Source: Anaerocolumna cellulosilytica
GTDB taxonomy: Bacteria; Bacillota; Clostridia; Lachnospirales; Lachnospiraceae
DNA length: 64,000 nucleotides
Direction: 5' to 3'
Assembly (NCBI RefSeq): GCF_014218335.1
Contig: NZ_AP023367.1
Location: forward strand, 635,001 to 699,000
Shown here: positions 8,768 to 16,961 of the stretch, piece by piece
How the letters are laid out: the number at the start of each line of letters is the position of its first letter
How positions within the stretch are numbered: position 1 is the stretch's first letter
Position numbers and translations under genes: made by a program
Notes under the pieces: model-generated
The model's input: the letters and a program-made list of their open reading frames with translations, nothing else
Databases searched by the model: none
Told to the model about the DNA's origin: nothing

Positions 8768-10165
8768 TTAAGCAGGGACTTCATCATTCCAGTGGTGTTC
8801 CTGCATTTTAACAAAACGCCAGAATTCTTGCCTTCTCCAAGGATGATGCATCCCTGGTATCTTCCGCTTTATTGTTCTATTCTGCGACAGCGTAAGATCA
8901 AAGTTTTTTGATATTTTCTCATGTGACGGAATTGCTTCTAGCGCATAAATACTCTCATCTATACAACAGTATTTATTACCGTCAAATGCTTCTATTACCA
9001 TTGCCTTTGTCCCCTTATAAAAGTGTACCTGATGCCCGTTCTTATCAAGTGTCTTAAAATACTTATTTTTAAACTTCAAACAGTGTCCATTATCTATCTT
9101 TCTTTCTGTAAGAACAGAAAGAACAAGATTTATTTCTTCTAAAACGGGTTGCTTTTCAAAGACAGATTTGATAAGATTGGTCTCTAGAGCAAACTTGGCA
9201 TTGTATTCTTTTATGTAGGAGTTTAAGAATGCATTTGCTTCGCTAAGTGTGTTTATGCCTGCCAGGCGTAATTCGACTGGTAGGCGAGATTGTAAGGTTT
9301 GGAACAATCGTTCCACTCGACCTTTTGCTTGTGGTATACTGCTGGTCTTGATTTCAACACCTAGCTGTTTACAAGCATAAGCGAATTGTGTGTATGTGTC
9401 CTCTTCGATAGAAGGGGCGTTTTTTTGTTTATATTCAAAAACTGTACGGTTATCGGTAAAAAATAAATAGGGAATACCATACTCAGTAAGTACTTGATGA
9501 AACACATTGTAGTATCCTTTTAAAGTTTCTTGTTCATCAAAGTAAGCACCGACAATAGTACCAGTTGCATCATCGACAGCGATGTGAAGCTGAGTTTTCG
9601 TATCACCGAACCACAAGTGGATCGAAGCATCCATTTGAAGCATTTCGCCAAAATAAGCACATCTAGGACGTCTGGAATGTGCATCCTCGATTGCAACGAT
9701 ATTGGATTGCAACTCTGCTAGTATCTTTTTAGATTTAGTTTGTGTTTTCAAATGTTTAAGTTTTAGTTTGGTTTTTCTTTTTTTTGATCGGGTAGCTTTT
9801 GGAGAAAGAATATATTCTTTTTCTAAAATAGAGTTCAATGTAGATACAGAAATAGAAATTCCCTCATACTTCTCTAGAAGCTCGATACAATGAGTAAAAT
9901 TCGTATCGAAGTACTTACTACGATATAAATCTAGGACAGTTTGCTTGGTTTCTTTTGAAAGAGCATGAGCAGGAGTCCGACCTCTGTTTCCATGTATAAA
10001 AAAGGATTTACCATCACGTTTATATCCTGCAATCATTCTATTGATATGTCTTTCGGTGCAACCGATCTTCAAGGCAGCATTCTTTTTATTTCCGTTTGTG
10101 TCTACTAACTTCTTTATTACTTCATAACGTTTTTCTTCATTCATAGTCAACTTGACCTTTCTCAT
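8768..10165 (-). CDS. DDE transposase, ISNCY (IS1202-like) family
   Basis: A 465-residue transposase. The N-terminus has helix-turn-helix segments (ALKIGCTERHINRMIAG), the middle a retroviral-integrase-type core with candidate catalytic D179 (LQMDAS), D238 (FTDNRT) and E285 (KGRVERLF), and the C-terminus a beta-rich domain. It would cut and join the element ends. GAGGAGA precedes the ATG. No frameshift or internal stop, so it is probably active. Confidence 0.92.
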   Translation of the reverse strand: MRKVKLTMNEEKRYEVIKKLVDTNGNKKNAALKIGCTERHINRMIAGYKRDGKSFFIHGNRGRTPAHALSKETKQTVLDLYRSKYFDTNFTHCIELLEKYEGISISVSTLNSILEKEYILSPKATRSKKRKTKLKLKHLKTQTKSKKILAELQSNIVAIEDAHSRRPRCAYFGEMLQMDASIHLWFGDTKTQLHIAVDDATGTIVGAYFDEQETLKGYYNVFHQVLTEYGIPYLFFTDNRTVFEYKQKNAPSIEEDTYTQFAYACKQLGVEIKTSSIPQAKGRVERLFQTLQSRLPVELRLAGINTLSEANAFLNSYIKEYNAKFALETNLIKSVFEKQPVLEEINLVLSVLTERKIDNGHCLKFKNKYFKTLDKNGHQVHFYKGTKAMVIEAFDGNKYCCIDESIYALEAIPSHEKISKNFDLTLSQNRTIKRKIPGMHHPWRRQEFWRFVKMQEHHWNDEVPA

Positions 10166-10269
10166 AATGTCTCCTCATCTGTAAGTCATGAGGATATAGT
10201 GTAACATGGATTACTCATTTGGGACATAATCACTTGTGGTTACTTAAGACATTATCAAAAATGGTTCAG

Positions 10270-10298
10270 AAAATATAAGATATTTAGAAATTAGTACT
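10270..10298. repeat. Right 29-bp target-site duplication of the IS
   Basis: Exact copy of the 29 bases at 8667-8695. Confidence 0.85.
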
Positions 10299-10337
10299 TG
10301 ACTTTATCACACAACCATATTAAAATATCCATTGTAT

Positions 10338-10409
10338 TCCTCGATAGCTCAATGGTAGAGCACACGGCTGTTAACCGTGGGGTTGTTGGTTCGAGCCCAA
10401 CTCGGGGAG
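10338..10409 (+). tRNA. tRNA-Asn (GTT)
   Basis: Acceptor arms TCCTCGA and TCGGGGA pair with one G-T pair; the D-arm AGCTCAATGGTAGAGC and T-arm GGTTCGAGCCC are standard. The anticodon stem CACGG/CCGTG encloses CTGTTAA, anticodon GTT. CCA is not encoded. A T-run follows at 10412. Confidence 0.96.
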
Positions 10410-10627
10410 CTATTTTTTTGTCCTATGCATATTTTTCAGAGTCTTGGTCATTTGTAATTAATTAGAAAGACCTTCTGCGATTTTCATTGCATACTTTATG
10501 AATTGCTTACAATAAAAAACTTGCCTCAAACGTTTTTAAGATGGCTTATCAATAATAAACTAATTATTGATAAGCTTTTATAATATACTTCATTTCTTAT
10601 AATTCTGTTAGCTGAGATTTTATATAA

Positions 10628-11743
10628 CTATAGGGTACTTCCCTTACCGATATAAATAGGTCTAGTATCACAGCCTACCATGATACGTTCATCTCTAAAG
10701 ATAACTTCTTTATCTGCAATCACATAATCAAGCTTTACATTGTTCCCGGTTTTACTATCCTTCATAATAATTGAATTTTTTATAGCAGAACCTTTGCCAA
10801 TGTGTACACCTCGAAACAAGATGCTATTCTCTACCTGACCTTCAATAATACAGCCATCTGATATCAAGCTGTTTGATACGGTGGCTGTGTCTGCATATTT
10901 GGCAGGGACAACATCTAATACTTTGGTATAGATGGGAGCATTTTTATAGAATAACTCTTTCCTAACTTTAGGACTAAGCAAATCTATATTGGCTTGATAA
11001 TAGTCCAAAATGGAATTTATTTTGTTTATATAACCTTTATATTCCCAGGCAGCAATTTTGAATTGATTTAATCTTTTTTGAAATATGTCACGTTCTATAT
11101 CCTCAAGATTATGGGCAACGGCATCATTAATCATATTAATCAATGTATTTTTTTCCATAATCCACATATTCGTTCCTATAAAACAAGGTTCTTCTACTTT
11201 CTGCTTAATCAGAATATCTGACACGAAGCCATCCTTAGAGATTGTGTATACAGTTTCACTTCTTTTTTCATTTCCTGGTTGCTTCTTAAAGTAAATCACT
11301 GTAACATCTGCTTTTTTACTAATATGATAGCTTAAAGGGGCTTTCCAGTCTAAATTACAGATCACATCACAATCGGTTATTAAAATATAATCATATTTAG
11401 ATTTTTTAATGTAGGATAGTATACCATGTAAGGCTTCAATTTTATTTTTATAAATGCCGGAAGCAAGACGACTAAAAGGAGGAAATATAAATAATCCGTC
11501 CCTCTTTCGTGATAAATCCCATTCTTTACCGGAACCAAGATGCTCAAGAAGGGATTGATAGTTACTTTTTGCAACAATGCCAACGCTGGTTAACCCTGAA
11601 TTACGCATGTTAGATAGAGCGAAGTCTACAAGACGATACCTTCCTCCAAAGGGTAAGGCTCCCATAGTCCTGCAATTTGTAATTTCATGCATTTCTTCAT
11701 CGTGCATATTTGAGAAAATGATACCTGCCGCATTAATATCCAT
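10628..11743 (-). CDS. glgD: Glucose-1-phosphate adenylyltransferase regulatory subunit GlgD
   Basis: Partner of GlgC in ADP-glucose synthesis for glycogen. About 371 residues: an N-terminal nucleotidyltransferase fold (PFGGRYRLVDFALSNM, ITDCDVICNLDW) and a C-terminal left-handed beta helix with hexapeptide-like repeats. The LAGGEGSRL motif of catalytic subunits is absent, in line with a regulatory role. The frame opens at 11767, but ATG 11743 lies 9 bases after GGAGG and starts one base after the glgC stop, so it is preferred. Second gene of a glgC-glgD operon. Confidence 0.93.
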   Translation of the reverse strand: MDINAAGIIFSNMHDEEMHEITNCRTMGALPFGGRYRLVDFALSNMRNSGLTSVGIVAKSNYQSLLEHLGSGKEWDLSRKRDGLFIFPPFSRLASGIYKNKIEALHGILSYIKKSKYDYILITDCDVICNLDWKAPLSYHISKKADVTVIYFKKQPGNEKRSETVYTISKDGFVSDILIKQKVEEPCFIGTNMWIMEKNTLINMINDAVAHNLEDIERDIFQKRLNQFKIAAWEYKGYINKINSILDYYQANIDLLSPKVRKELFYKNAPIYTKVLDVVPAKYADTATVSNSLISDGCIIEGQVENSILFRGVHIGKGSAIKNSIIMKDSKTGNNVKLDYVIADKEVIFRDERIMVGCDTRPIYIGKGSTL

Positions 11744-11744
11744 A

Positions 11745-12944
11745 TTATTTTGCCTCCGCTGCCTCAATAATAAAGTTTTCCATACTATACTTAGATTGCT
11801 CCATATAATTGTCTTTACTTATAACCACAAGATTCTTGGAAGGAAGGACAGTTTTGTTGGCAGAACTTCCAATAAAGGAATTCTCAGCTATAGCAGTATT
11901 TTCATCTATTACGGCATAATGAATGCAAGAGCCTTTTTTAATATGGGATCCAGGGAAAAGAATGGAATTAGTTATAAGGGTATTTTCTTCGACTGTAACC
12001 CCATGAAATATTACGCAGTCCTCAAGAGTTCCTTCTATATAACAACCCTCTGATACAATACAGTTCTTAACAGAAGCTGTGGGACTGATATAGTGGGGCG
12101 GCAGGATGGGACTTCGCGCATAGATTTTCCAATCTGTATTGGTATACAGTATATTGGAATCTAAGTGAATTAAATCCATATTTGATTCCCATAGGCTCTC
12201 AATAGTGCCTACATCTTTCCAATAGCCTTCAAAGGAGTAGGCATAAATGGTTTCTCCCTTTGATAGCATTCTAGGGATAATGTGTTTACCAAAATCATTA
12301 GCAGAATTGGTGTCCTCTCCCTCACAACCCAGATACGTGAGTAGTTTGTCAAAGGTGAACACATAGATGCCCATTGAAGCATTTGTACTTTTGGGTTTTT
12401 GAGGTTTTTCTTCGAATTCATAAATTTTCCCGTCCTCATCTGTATTTAAAATTCCAAAACGTGAGGCTTCCGATAGTGGCACGTTAATTACGGCAATGGT
12501 GCAGTCAGCCTTTTTCTTTTTATGATACTCTAACATTTTAGAATAATCCATTTTATAGATGTGATCACCAGATAATATAAGTAGATAGGTGGGGTTGTAC
12601 TGGCGTATGAAGGGGATATTCTGCTTAATAGCATTGGCAGTACCTTTGTACCAATCTGAAGTCTCCCGTTTTTGATAAGGGGGCAAAATATGGACCCCTC
12701 CATCATTGCGGTCTAAATCCCATGGCTGGCCGTTTCCTATATAATCATTTAATTCCAGGGGCTGATACTGCGTTAATACTCCTACAGTATCGATCCTGGA
12801 ATTAACGCAATTAGAAAGCGGAAAGTCAATTATTCTATATTTTCCACCGAAAGGAACAGCAGGCTTTGCACGGTCTTTTGTTAAATTACCTAACCGGCTG
12901 CCTTCTCCTCCTGCTAATAGCATTGCGATACATTCTTTTTGCAT
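11745..12944 (-). CDS. glgC: Glucose-1-phosphate adenylyltransferase (ADP-glucose pyrophosphorylase)
   Basis: Makes ADP-glucose and pyrophosphate from ATP and glucose-1-phosphate, the committed step of glycogen synthesis. 399 residues. The signature [14 protein letters not shown] is at the N-terminus, then [28 protein letters not shown] and FEEKP, with a C-terminal beta-helix domain. Start ATG 12944 lies 9 bases after AAGGAG. Transcribed towards glgD with one base between the genes. Confidence 0.97.
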   Translation of the reverse strand: MQKECIAMLLAGGEGSRLGNLTKDRAKPAVPFGGKYRIIDFPLSNCVNSRIDTVGVLTQYQPLELNDYIGNGQPWDLDRNDGGVHILPPYQKRETSDWYKGTANAIKQNIPFIRQYNPTYLLILSGDHIYKMDYSKMLEYHKKKKADCTIAVINVPLSEASRFGILNTDEDGKIYEFEEKPQKPKSTNASMGIYVFTFDKLLTYLGCEGEDTNSANDFGKHIIPRMLSKGETIYAYSFEGYWKDVGTIESLWESNMDLIHLDSNILYTNTDWKIYARSPILPPHYISPTASVKNCIVSEGCYIEGTLEDCVIFHGVTVEENTLITNSILFPGSHIKKGSCIHYAVIDENTAIAENSFIGSSANKTVLPSKNLVVISKDNYMEQSKYSMENFIIEAAEAK

Positions 12945-13392
12945 ATCATATACTCCTTATGTTTACTTATGCTCATTCCTGTTTGTAAGTCTGCACTTTA
13001 CTAAATATATGAGTTTAGATATTTTACTCGTTTTGGTTTAACAGGGACTTTATAGTTAGTGGTGTATTAATTTATATGGTTGAAAATGCACATTTAGCAC
13101 ATGATTATATTTGTTTATTTTAAAGTGAAACAGACAACTACTGATTTTTTTGTAAATTTTTATTTGTAAATAGACTACTATTTATAAAATTAATTCACAT
13201 TTTGTTACTATGGTCCCAAGTTTTAAGGCTTTTTATTACTGTTTTGATTACCAGCAAATTTTACTATTTTTGTTTCTGCTGTCGTGAAAATAAAATCTTT
13301 ATTCTAGATAGATTTTTTAATGCATGCTGAAATTATGGAAGTAGGTAATAGATTATCTACTATCAAAAACATTTATTATATAAAAATAATTC
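12945..13392. other. AT-rich intergenic region upstream of glgC
   Basis: About 450 bases without a convincing gene. It must hold the minus-strand promoter of glgCD; very AT-rich sequence makes any single -35/-10 choice unsafe. I see no repeat or structured element here. Confidence 0.5.
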
Positions 13393-13421
13393 TTGCAATT
13401 TATAAAATTTCCTGATATAAT
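13393..13421 (+). promoter_or_regulatory. Promoter of tRNA-Leu(TAA)
   Basis: TTGCAA at 13393-13398 and TATAAT at 13416-13421 with a 17-base spacer, 36 bases before the tRNA. Confidence 0.7.
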
Positions 13422-13457
13422 GTAATTCGTTCGTTAGAACAATATGAATAAGCTTTT

Positions 13458-13540
13458 GCAGTCGTGGCGGAATTGGCATACGCGCAAGACTAAGGATCTT
13501 GTGAGCCTAGCTCGTACGGGTTCAAGTCCCGTCGACTGCA
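13458..13540 (+). tRNA. tRNA-Leu (TAA)
   Basis: Acceptor arms GCAGTCG and CGACTGC pair fully. The anticodon stem CAAGA/TCTTG encloses CTAAGGA, anticodon TAA. A class II variable arm (GTGAGCCTAGCTCGTAC) and T-arm GGGTTCAAGTCCC are present. CCA is not encoded. Confidence 0.95.
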
Positions 13541-13589
13541 GTAAAAGCGTATAGATACAAGGCTGAAAGAGGCACATCTATACGGCATT

Positions 13590-13628
13590 ACGAGGGTTTG
13601 GATGAATAATTCAAGACCCTCGTTTTTC
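13590..13628 (+). terminator. Terminator after tRNA-Leu(TAA)
   Basis: ACGAGGGT (13590-13597) pairs with ACCCTCGT (13616-13623), followed by TTTT. Confidence 0.8.
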
Positions 13629-13651
13629 GTGTACCCTCATTAGCAATAGCC

Positions 13652-13716
13652 AATAAAAACCACCTTCCAAGTGAGAGTATTTATATCTAATTCTCACCAA
13701 GAAAGTGGTTTTTATT
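13652..13716. repeat. Inverted repeat downstream of the lipoprotein gene
   Basis: The 12-base arms 13652-13663 and 13705-13716 are exact reverse complements, starting AATAAA and ending with T-runs, with a further inner TGAGA/TCTCA pair. It lies 74 bases past the stop of the minus-strand lipoprotein gene and could act as a terminator for either strand. Confidence 0.65.
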
Positions 13717-13789
13717 ATCCTGGACAAAATATTTGCATTACCTGCTTAGATTTTGGGTTAATTTTCGTTTATCTCAAATTTACTGCTAT

Positions 13790-14719
13790 TTATTTTGCAG
13801 TAAATTTGATAGGATCTGAAACTGCAATTGTTTCGAAGGTTTCTGCTTCATAAATATTGAATTGTAATTCAACCTCATCAATACTCTCGATTCCATTCTC
13901 CTCTAACTCACTGGACATAATGGTAATCTCATTAATCGATTTCTTCCCATCGTATACATTACAAGAGAAGAAGGGACTCATCATAAAGCCATTGATTGAC
14001 ATATTTTCGCATTCTATTGCTGCATTAGTTCCGGAAGTGTTCTCCATATATAGCAAAATAGCGGTTCCCCAAAAACTATTCTCATCAACTGTCTTACCTA
14101 CAATTCGTATTCCTCCCTCGTTATAAAGTTCGGTACCGGCATCATTTGTGGTAGTGTCCATATTTGCATATTCTGATGTTTGAATAGTTACAACCTCTGT
14201 GTTTAAGATATCATCATATGAAGCACTGTCATACACATGAAAATAAATCTCTATCTGTCCGACAGAATCAATACCCGCAGCCTCTAAAGAGGTGCTTGAT
14301 AAGTACATTGTTTCGTTTGATTTCTTACCGGCAGCAACCTCTGCTATAAATATATCGGTAATCATATAGTTATTTACGATGATTGCTTTCGTACCTACTG
14401 TAACATTCTTATCAGAATTATTTTCAATGAGTAGCTTAATTCCATCTCCCCATATATCGTCTGTTGTGTACTCATCCGCTGTAATAACGATATCATTCTG
14501 GTCAACAAGAACCTGCTTCTCAATGGTAACAGCCGCATCACTTGGTGCTTTGGCTTCTTCCGCCACATCATTAGTTGTCTCGTCACCAGAGGATTCGGTT
14601 TTTTCAGAAGTAACAATATCCTTTGTTTCACCCGACTCAGAGGAGTCGCATCCCATAGCCATTGTTGCAAATAACACCAGACACAATAAAAAAACCATCC
14701 ATTTACTTGTCTTTTTCAT
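13790..14719 (-). CDS. Lipoprotein with two tandem copies of one domain
   Basis: An exported lipoprotein of unknown function, about 309 residues. A short basic N-terminus and hydrophobic core end in a lipobox (MAMGC), then a Ser/Thr/Glu-rich linker. Two related beta-rich units follow: both contain a segment like WG.(G/A)I.L..EN.S, then a SLEAAGIDSVGQIEIYF or SELEENGIESIDEVELQF block. This resembles DUF5067-type surface domains, but that match is by eye only. ATG 14728 directly abuts AGGAGAG; ATG 14719, nine bases further, is the better start. Confidence 0.75.
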   Translation of the reverse strand: MKKTSKWMVFLLCLVLFATMAMGCDSSESGETKDIVTSEKTESSGDETTNDVAEEAKAPSDAAVTIEKQVLVDQNDIVITADEYTTDDIWGDGIKLLIENNSDKNVTVGTKAIIVNNYMITDIFIAEVAAGKKSNETMYLSSTSLEAAGIDSVGQIEIYFHVYDSASYDDILNTEVVTIQTSEYANMDTTTNDAGTELYNEGGIRIVGKTVDENSFWGTAILLYMENTSGTNAAIECENMSINGFMMSPFFSCNVYDGKKSINEITIMSSELEENGIESIDEVELQFNIYEAETFETIAVSDPIKFTAK

Positions 14720-14967
14720 ATTTTTCATCTCTCCTGTAAAAAGTATTTTTTATAATAAGAACAGCAACTACCTCAACTAGAATTTCGACTGCAGTATCCC
14801 ACAAGTCAAAGGTTCTTTGGCAATAGGTGTAATCTGAAGGAATTCCATAGCGGTTGAGAAAATAAATGCTAAGGAAACTCTTCAATCAACTTGCTGTATT
14901 ATTACCTATAATTATTCATGTAGAGCCTTCACACTTTCTGTAATGTTATACATACTAATAGTTTGTT

Positions 14968-15429
14968 TTATTCTTGTAAACCACTTGTCCTTAATGGACT
15001 GAAGCCATTTTGTTTCAGTAAACTATTCACATCAATGATGTTTTTGGGTCGTTCGTTAAAAATAATCAGTAAAAGAGCATCTCTTGAGAGTTTGGGATAT
15101 AATGGCGGCATTTTATATTTTTTAAGTGCTTGCTGGGTTTCCTCAGATGTAAACTCAGCCGCATAACATATTCTCAAAATGATATCCCGCTGTTTTGTAT
15201 GCTTTTCTCCCGATAAAAGTTTATATCCATATCGTTCTGGAATATCTGCCTTCAAAAATACAATTTGCTGTGTTAAACCCTTTGCTTTAATCAAGCTTTT
15301 AACATAGGTACTAAATGCATCTTTTTCATCCAATAAGCTCTCCTTATTATTTTTGCAAAACAAATCAAAGTTTTTAGAATGAGTACTTCTTAAGATAGAT
15401 TGTAATTCTTGCGTATTTTTTTCACCCAT
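14968..15429 (-). CDS. Predicted helix-turn-helix (XRE-like) regulator
   Basis: A 153-residue cytoplasmic protein with a helical segment resembling a Cro/C1-type domain at about 40-85 (STYVKSLIKAKGLTQQIVFL), then a second helical half containing FTSEETQQALKKYKMPPLYP. No membrane segment. It is transcribed divergently from the Ser/Thr kinase gene, the starts only 53 bases apart, so the two probably work together, for example with this protein as kinase target or regulator. That link is inferred. Confidence 0.6.
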   Translation of the reverse strand: MGEKNTQELQSILRSTHSKNFDLFCKNNKESLLDEKDAFSTYVKSLIKAKGLTQQIVFLKADIPERYGYKLLSGEKHTKQRDIILRICYAAEFTSEETQQALKKYKMPPLYPKLSRDALLLIIFNERPKNIIDVNSLLKQNGFSPLRTSGLQE

Positions 15430-15482
15430 AACAAGCTCCTATCTGATATAATATATTTATCTATTGGCGAAAGGACAATTCC

Positions 15483-16538
15483 ATGGAACTCTCAAAACGT
15501 TTATCCATATCATATTATAAAAATATAGCTACCCTGAATGATGAGCATCAAGTATATTTAGTTCAACATCAGGAAACAAAAAAAATATTTATTAAGAAAA
15601 AACTGTATGTCTACAATACAAACATTTATCTGCAACTACAAGCAACACCCATAGAGGGAATACCACAAATAATAGAACTATACGAAGATGATTCCTCCCT
15701 CACAGTAATTGAAGAGTATATTTCGGGAGAAACATTACAGGACAAAATTGATGCCCGTTCTTTAGTGCAGAGTGACATAACTTACTATATAAAAGAACTT
15801 TGTAAAATATTAAGTAGGCTGCATAACTTAAATCCGCCAATTATACATAGAGATATCAAGCCATCCAATATTATAATAGCACCATATAATCGCGTTGTTC
15901 TTTTGGATTTCAATGCGGCCAAATATTTTACAGACATAAAATTACCTGATACTGTTTTATTAGGAACCCAAGGCTATGCCGCTCCGGAACAGTATGGTTT
16001 TGGTTCTTCAACACAACAAACGGATATTTATGCCATTGGTGTGTTGTTAAGGGAGCTAGCATCTTCATTAGAAATACAGACCCATGGCTTTGATGATTTA
16101 ATTGTAAAATGTACGCAGATAAATCCGTCAGACCGATTTATGTCCGTTTCAGAGCTGGGAAAAAAACTTCGAACCGAACCAGCGGGCAGCTTTCTTCAAA
16201 TTGAATTGTGGAAATCTCTTATTCCACCTGGATTCCGTACTCGAGCTCTTTGGCGCATGGCGTTAGGTACTATAGGATATGTACTAATTTTTTTTCTATC
16301 ATTAACATTAGAAATAGAAAATGTAGCAGGTACTATTCTTTGGGTCGATAGAATCTTCTGTCTGTTGATGTTATTATGCATCGTATTTACCGGTACCAAT
16401 TACTTAAACATGCAAAGAATAATACCCTTGTGCAAGCATAAAAGCCGTATCATACATTACCTCGGCATAATAATTCTGGACATAATGTTTATTTCTATAC
16501 TGACGGTTTTTATAATAATTATCGAAGCCTTTTTGTAA
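15483..16538 (+). CDS. Membrane Ser/Thr protein kinase (Hanks type) with altered motifs
   Basis: A 351-residue kinase. The catalytic loop HRDIKPSN (122-129, D124) is intact, the metal motif is DFN (142-144) in place of DFG, and the activation segment ends GTQGYAAPEQYG. A glycine-rich P-loop is not visible at the N-terminus; lysines 38-40 may supply the ATP-binding Lys. About three hydrophobic segments follow (roughly 257-275, 283-302, 327-348), so the kinase domain faces the cytoplasm. ATG 15483 follows CGAAAGGA. It is probably active, with unknown substrates. Confidence 0.85.
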   Translation: MELSKRLSISYYKNIATLNDEHQVYLVQHQETKKIFIKKKLYVYNTNIYLQLQATPIEGIPQIIELYEDDSSLTVIEEYISGETLQDKIDARSLVQSDITYYIKELCKILSRLHNLNPPIIHRDIKPSNIIIAPYNRVVLLDFNAAKYFTDIKLPDTVLLGTQGYAAPEQYGFGSSTQQTDIYAIGVLLRELASSLEIQTHGFDDLIVKCTQINPSDRFMSVSELGKKLRTEPAGSFLQIELWKSLIPPGFRTRALWRMALGTIGYVLIFFLSLTLEIENVAGTILWVDRIFCLLMLLCIVFTGTNYLNMQRIIPLCKHKSRIIHYLGIIILDIMFISILTVFIIIIEAFL

Positions 16539-16574
16539 AGGGTAAAATAATTATAACACAAAAAAAAAATCATG

Positions 16575-16607
16575 TTGCCACCATTAAGGTGGCAATTACC
16601 AATTTTT
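16575..16607 (+). terminator. Terminator after the kinase gene
   Basis: TTGCCACC (16575-16582) pairs with GGTGGCAA (16588-16595), followed by an A-poor stretch ending TTTTTT. A second weaker stem (GATTCC...GGAATC, about 16691-16712) with a T-run lies downstream. The rest of the 420-base gap up to the AraC gene is AT-rich with no gene visible. Confidence 0.7.
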
Positions 16608-16961
16608 TAATTATGAAATTACCAAAATACATGCTTCTTTAAAATATATAGGCGATGCAAAGAAAAAAAGTAAATAAAGTTTTCTACAGGGATTCCAGGT
16701 TTATCAGGAATCTCTTATTTTTTTGAATTTATCATGTTGTTTATGTGCAATACATACAAAAATTCAATGATATTATTTGAAAATTATATCATTAGGTTGA
16801 TTTATCTCTAGTATTTGTTATAATTTTATATAATTACAACTAATATAGCGGTTTATAAGGTGATTATATACAAAAAGTATATTGAGAAAGTATTACAGCT
16901 AAAGCAAGAACTGCTATATATTAGGTTAAGCTAAATGAATAAGGTCTGGGAGAGGGAGAAG

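Larger units (their letters stand above)
8696..10269 (-). mobile_element. IS1202/ISNCY-like insertion sequence
   Basis: About 1574 bases bounded by imperfect terminal inverted repeats of about 26 bases: GTCAAGCATTTTTGAGAATG at the left against CTGAACCATTTTTGATAATG (reverse strand) at the right. It carries one transposase gene and is flanked by identical 29-base direct repeats, so it is an apparently intact, fairly recent insertion. It sits between tRNA-Leu and tRNA-Asn. The exact end may shift by one or two bases. Confidence 0.85.

Noticed and set aside
11577-12053. A 158-codon open frame on the plus strand
   Set aside because: It lies antisense to glgC and glgD, both clear genes; it is a shadow frame.
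13652-13716. A riboswitch at the inverted repeat
   Set aside because: It lies downstream of a gene and is a simple hairpin with no conserved core.
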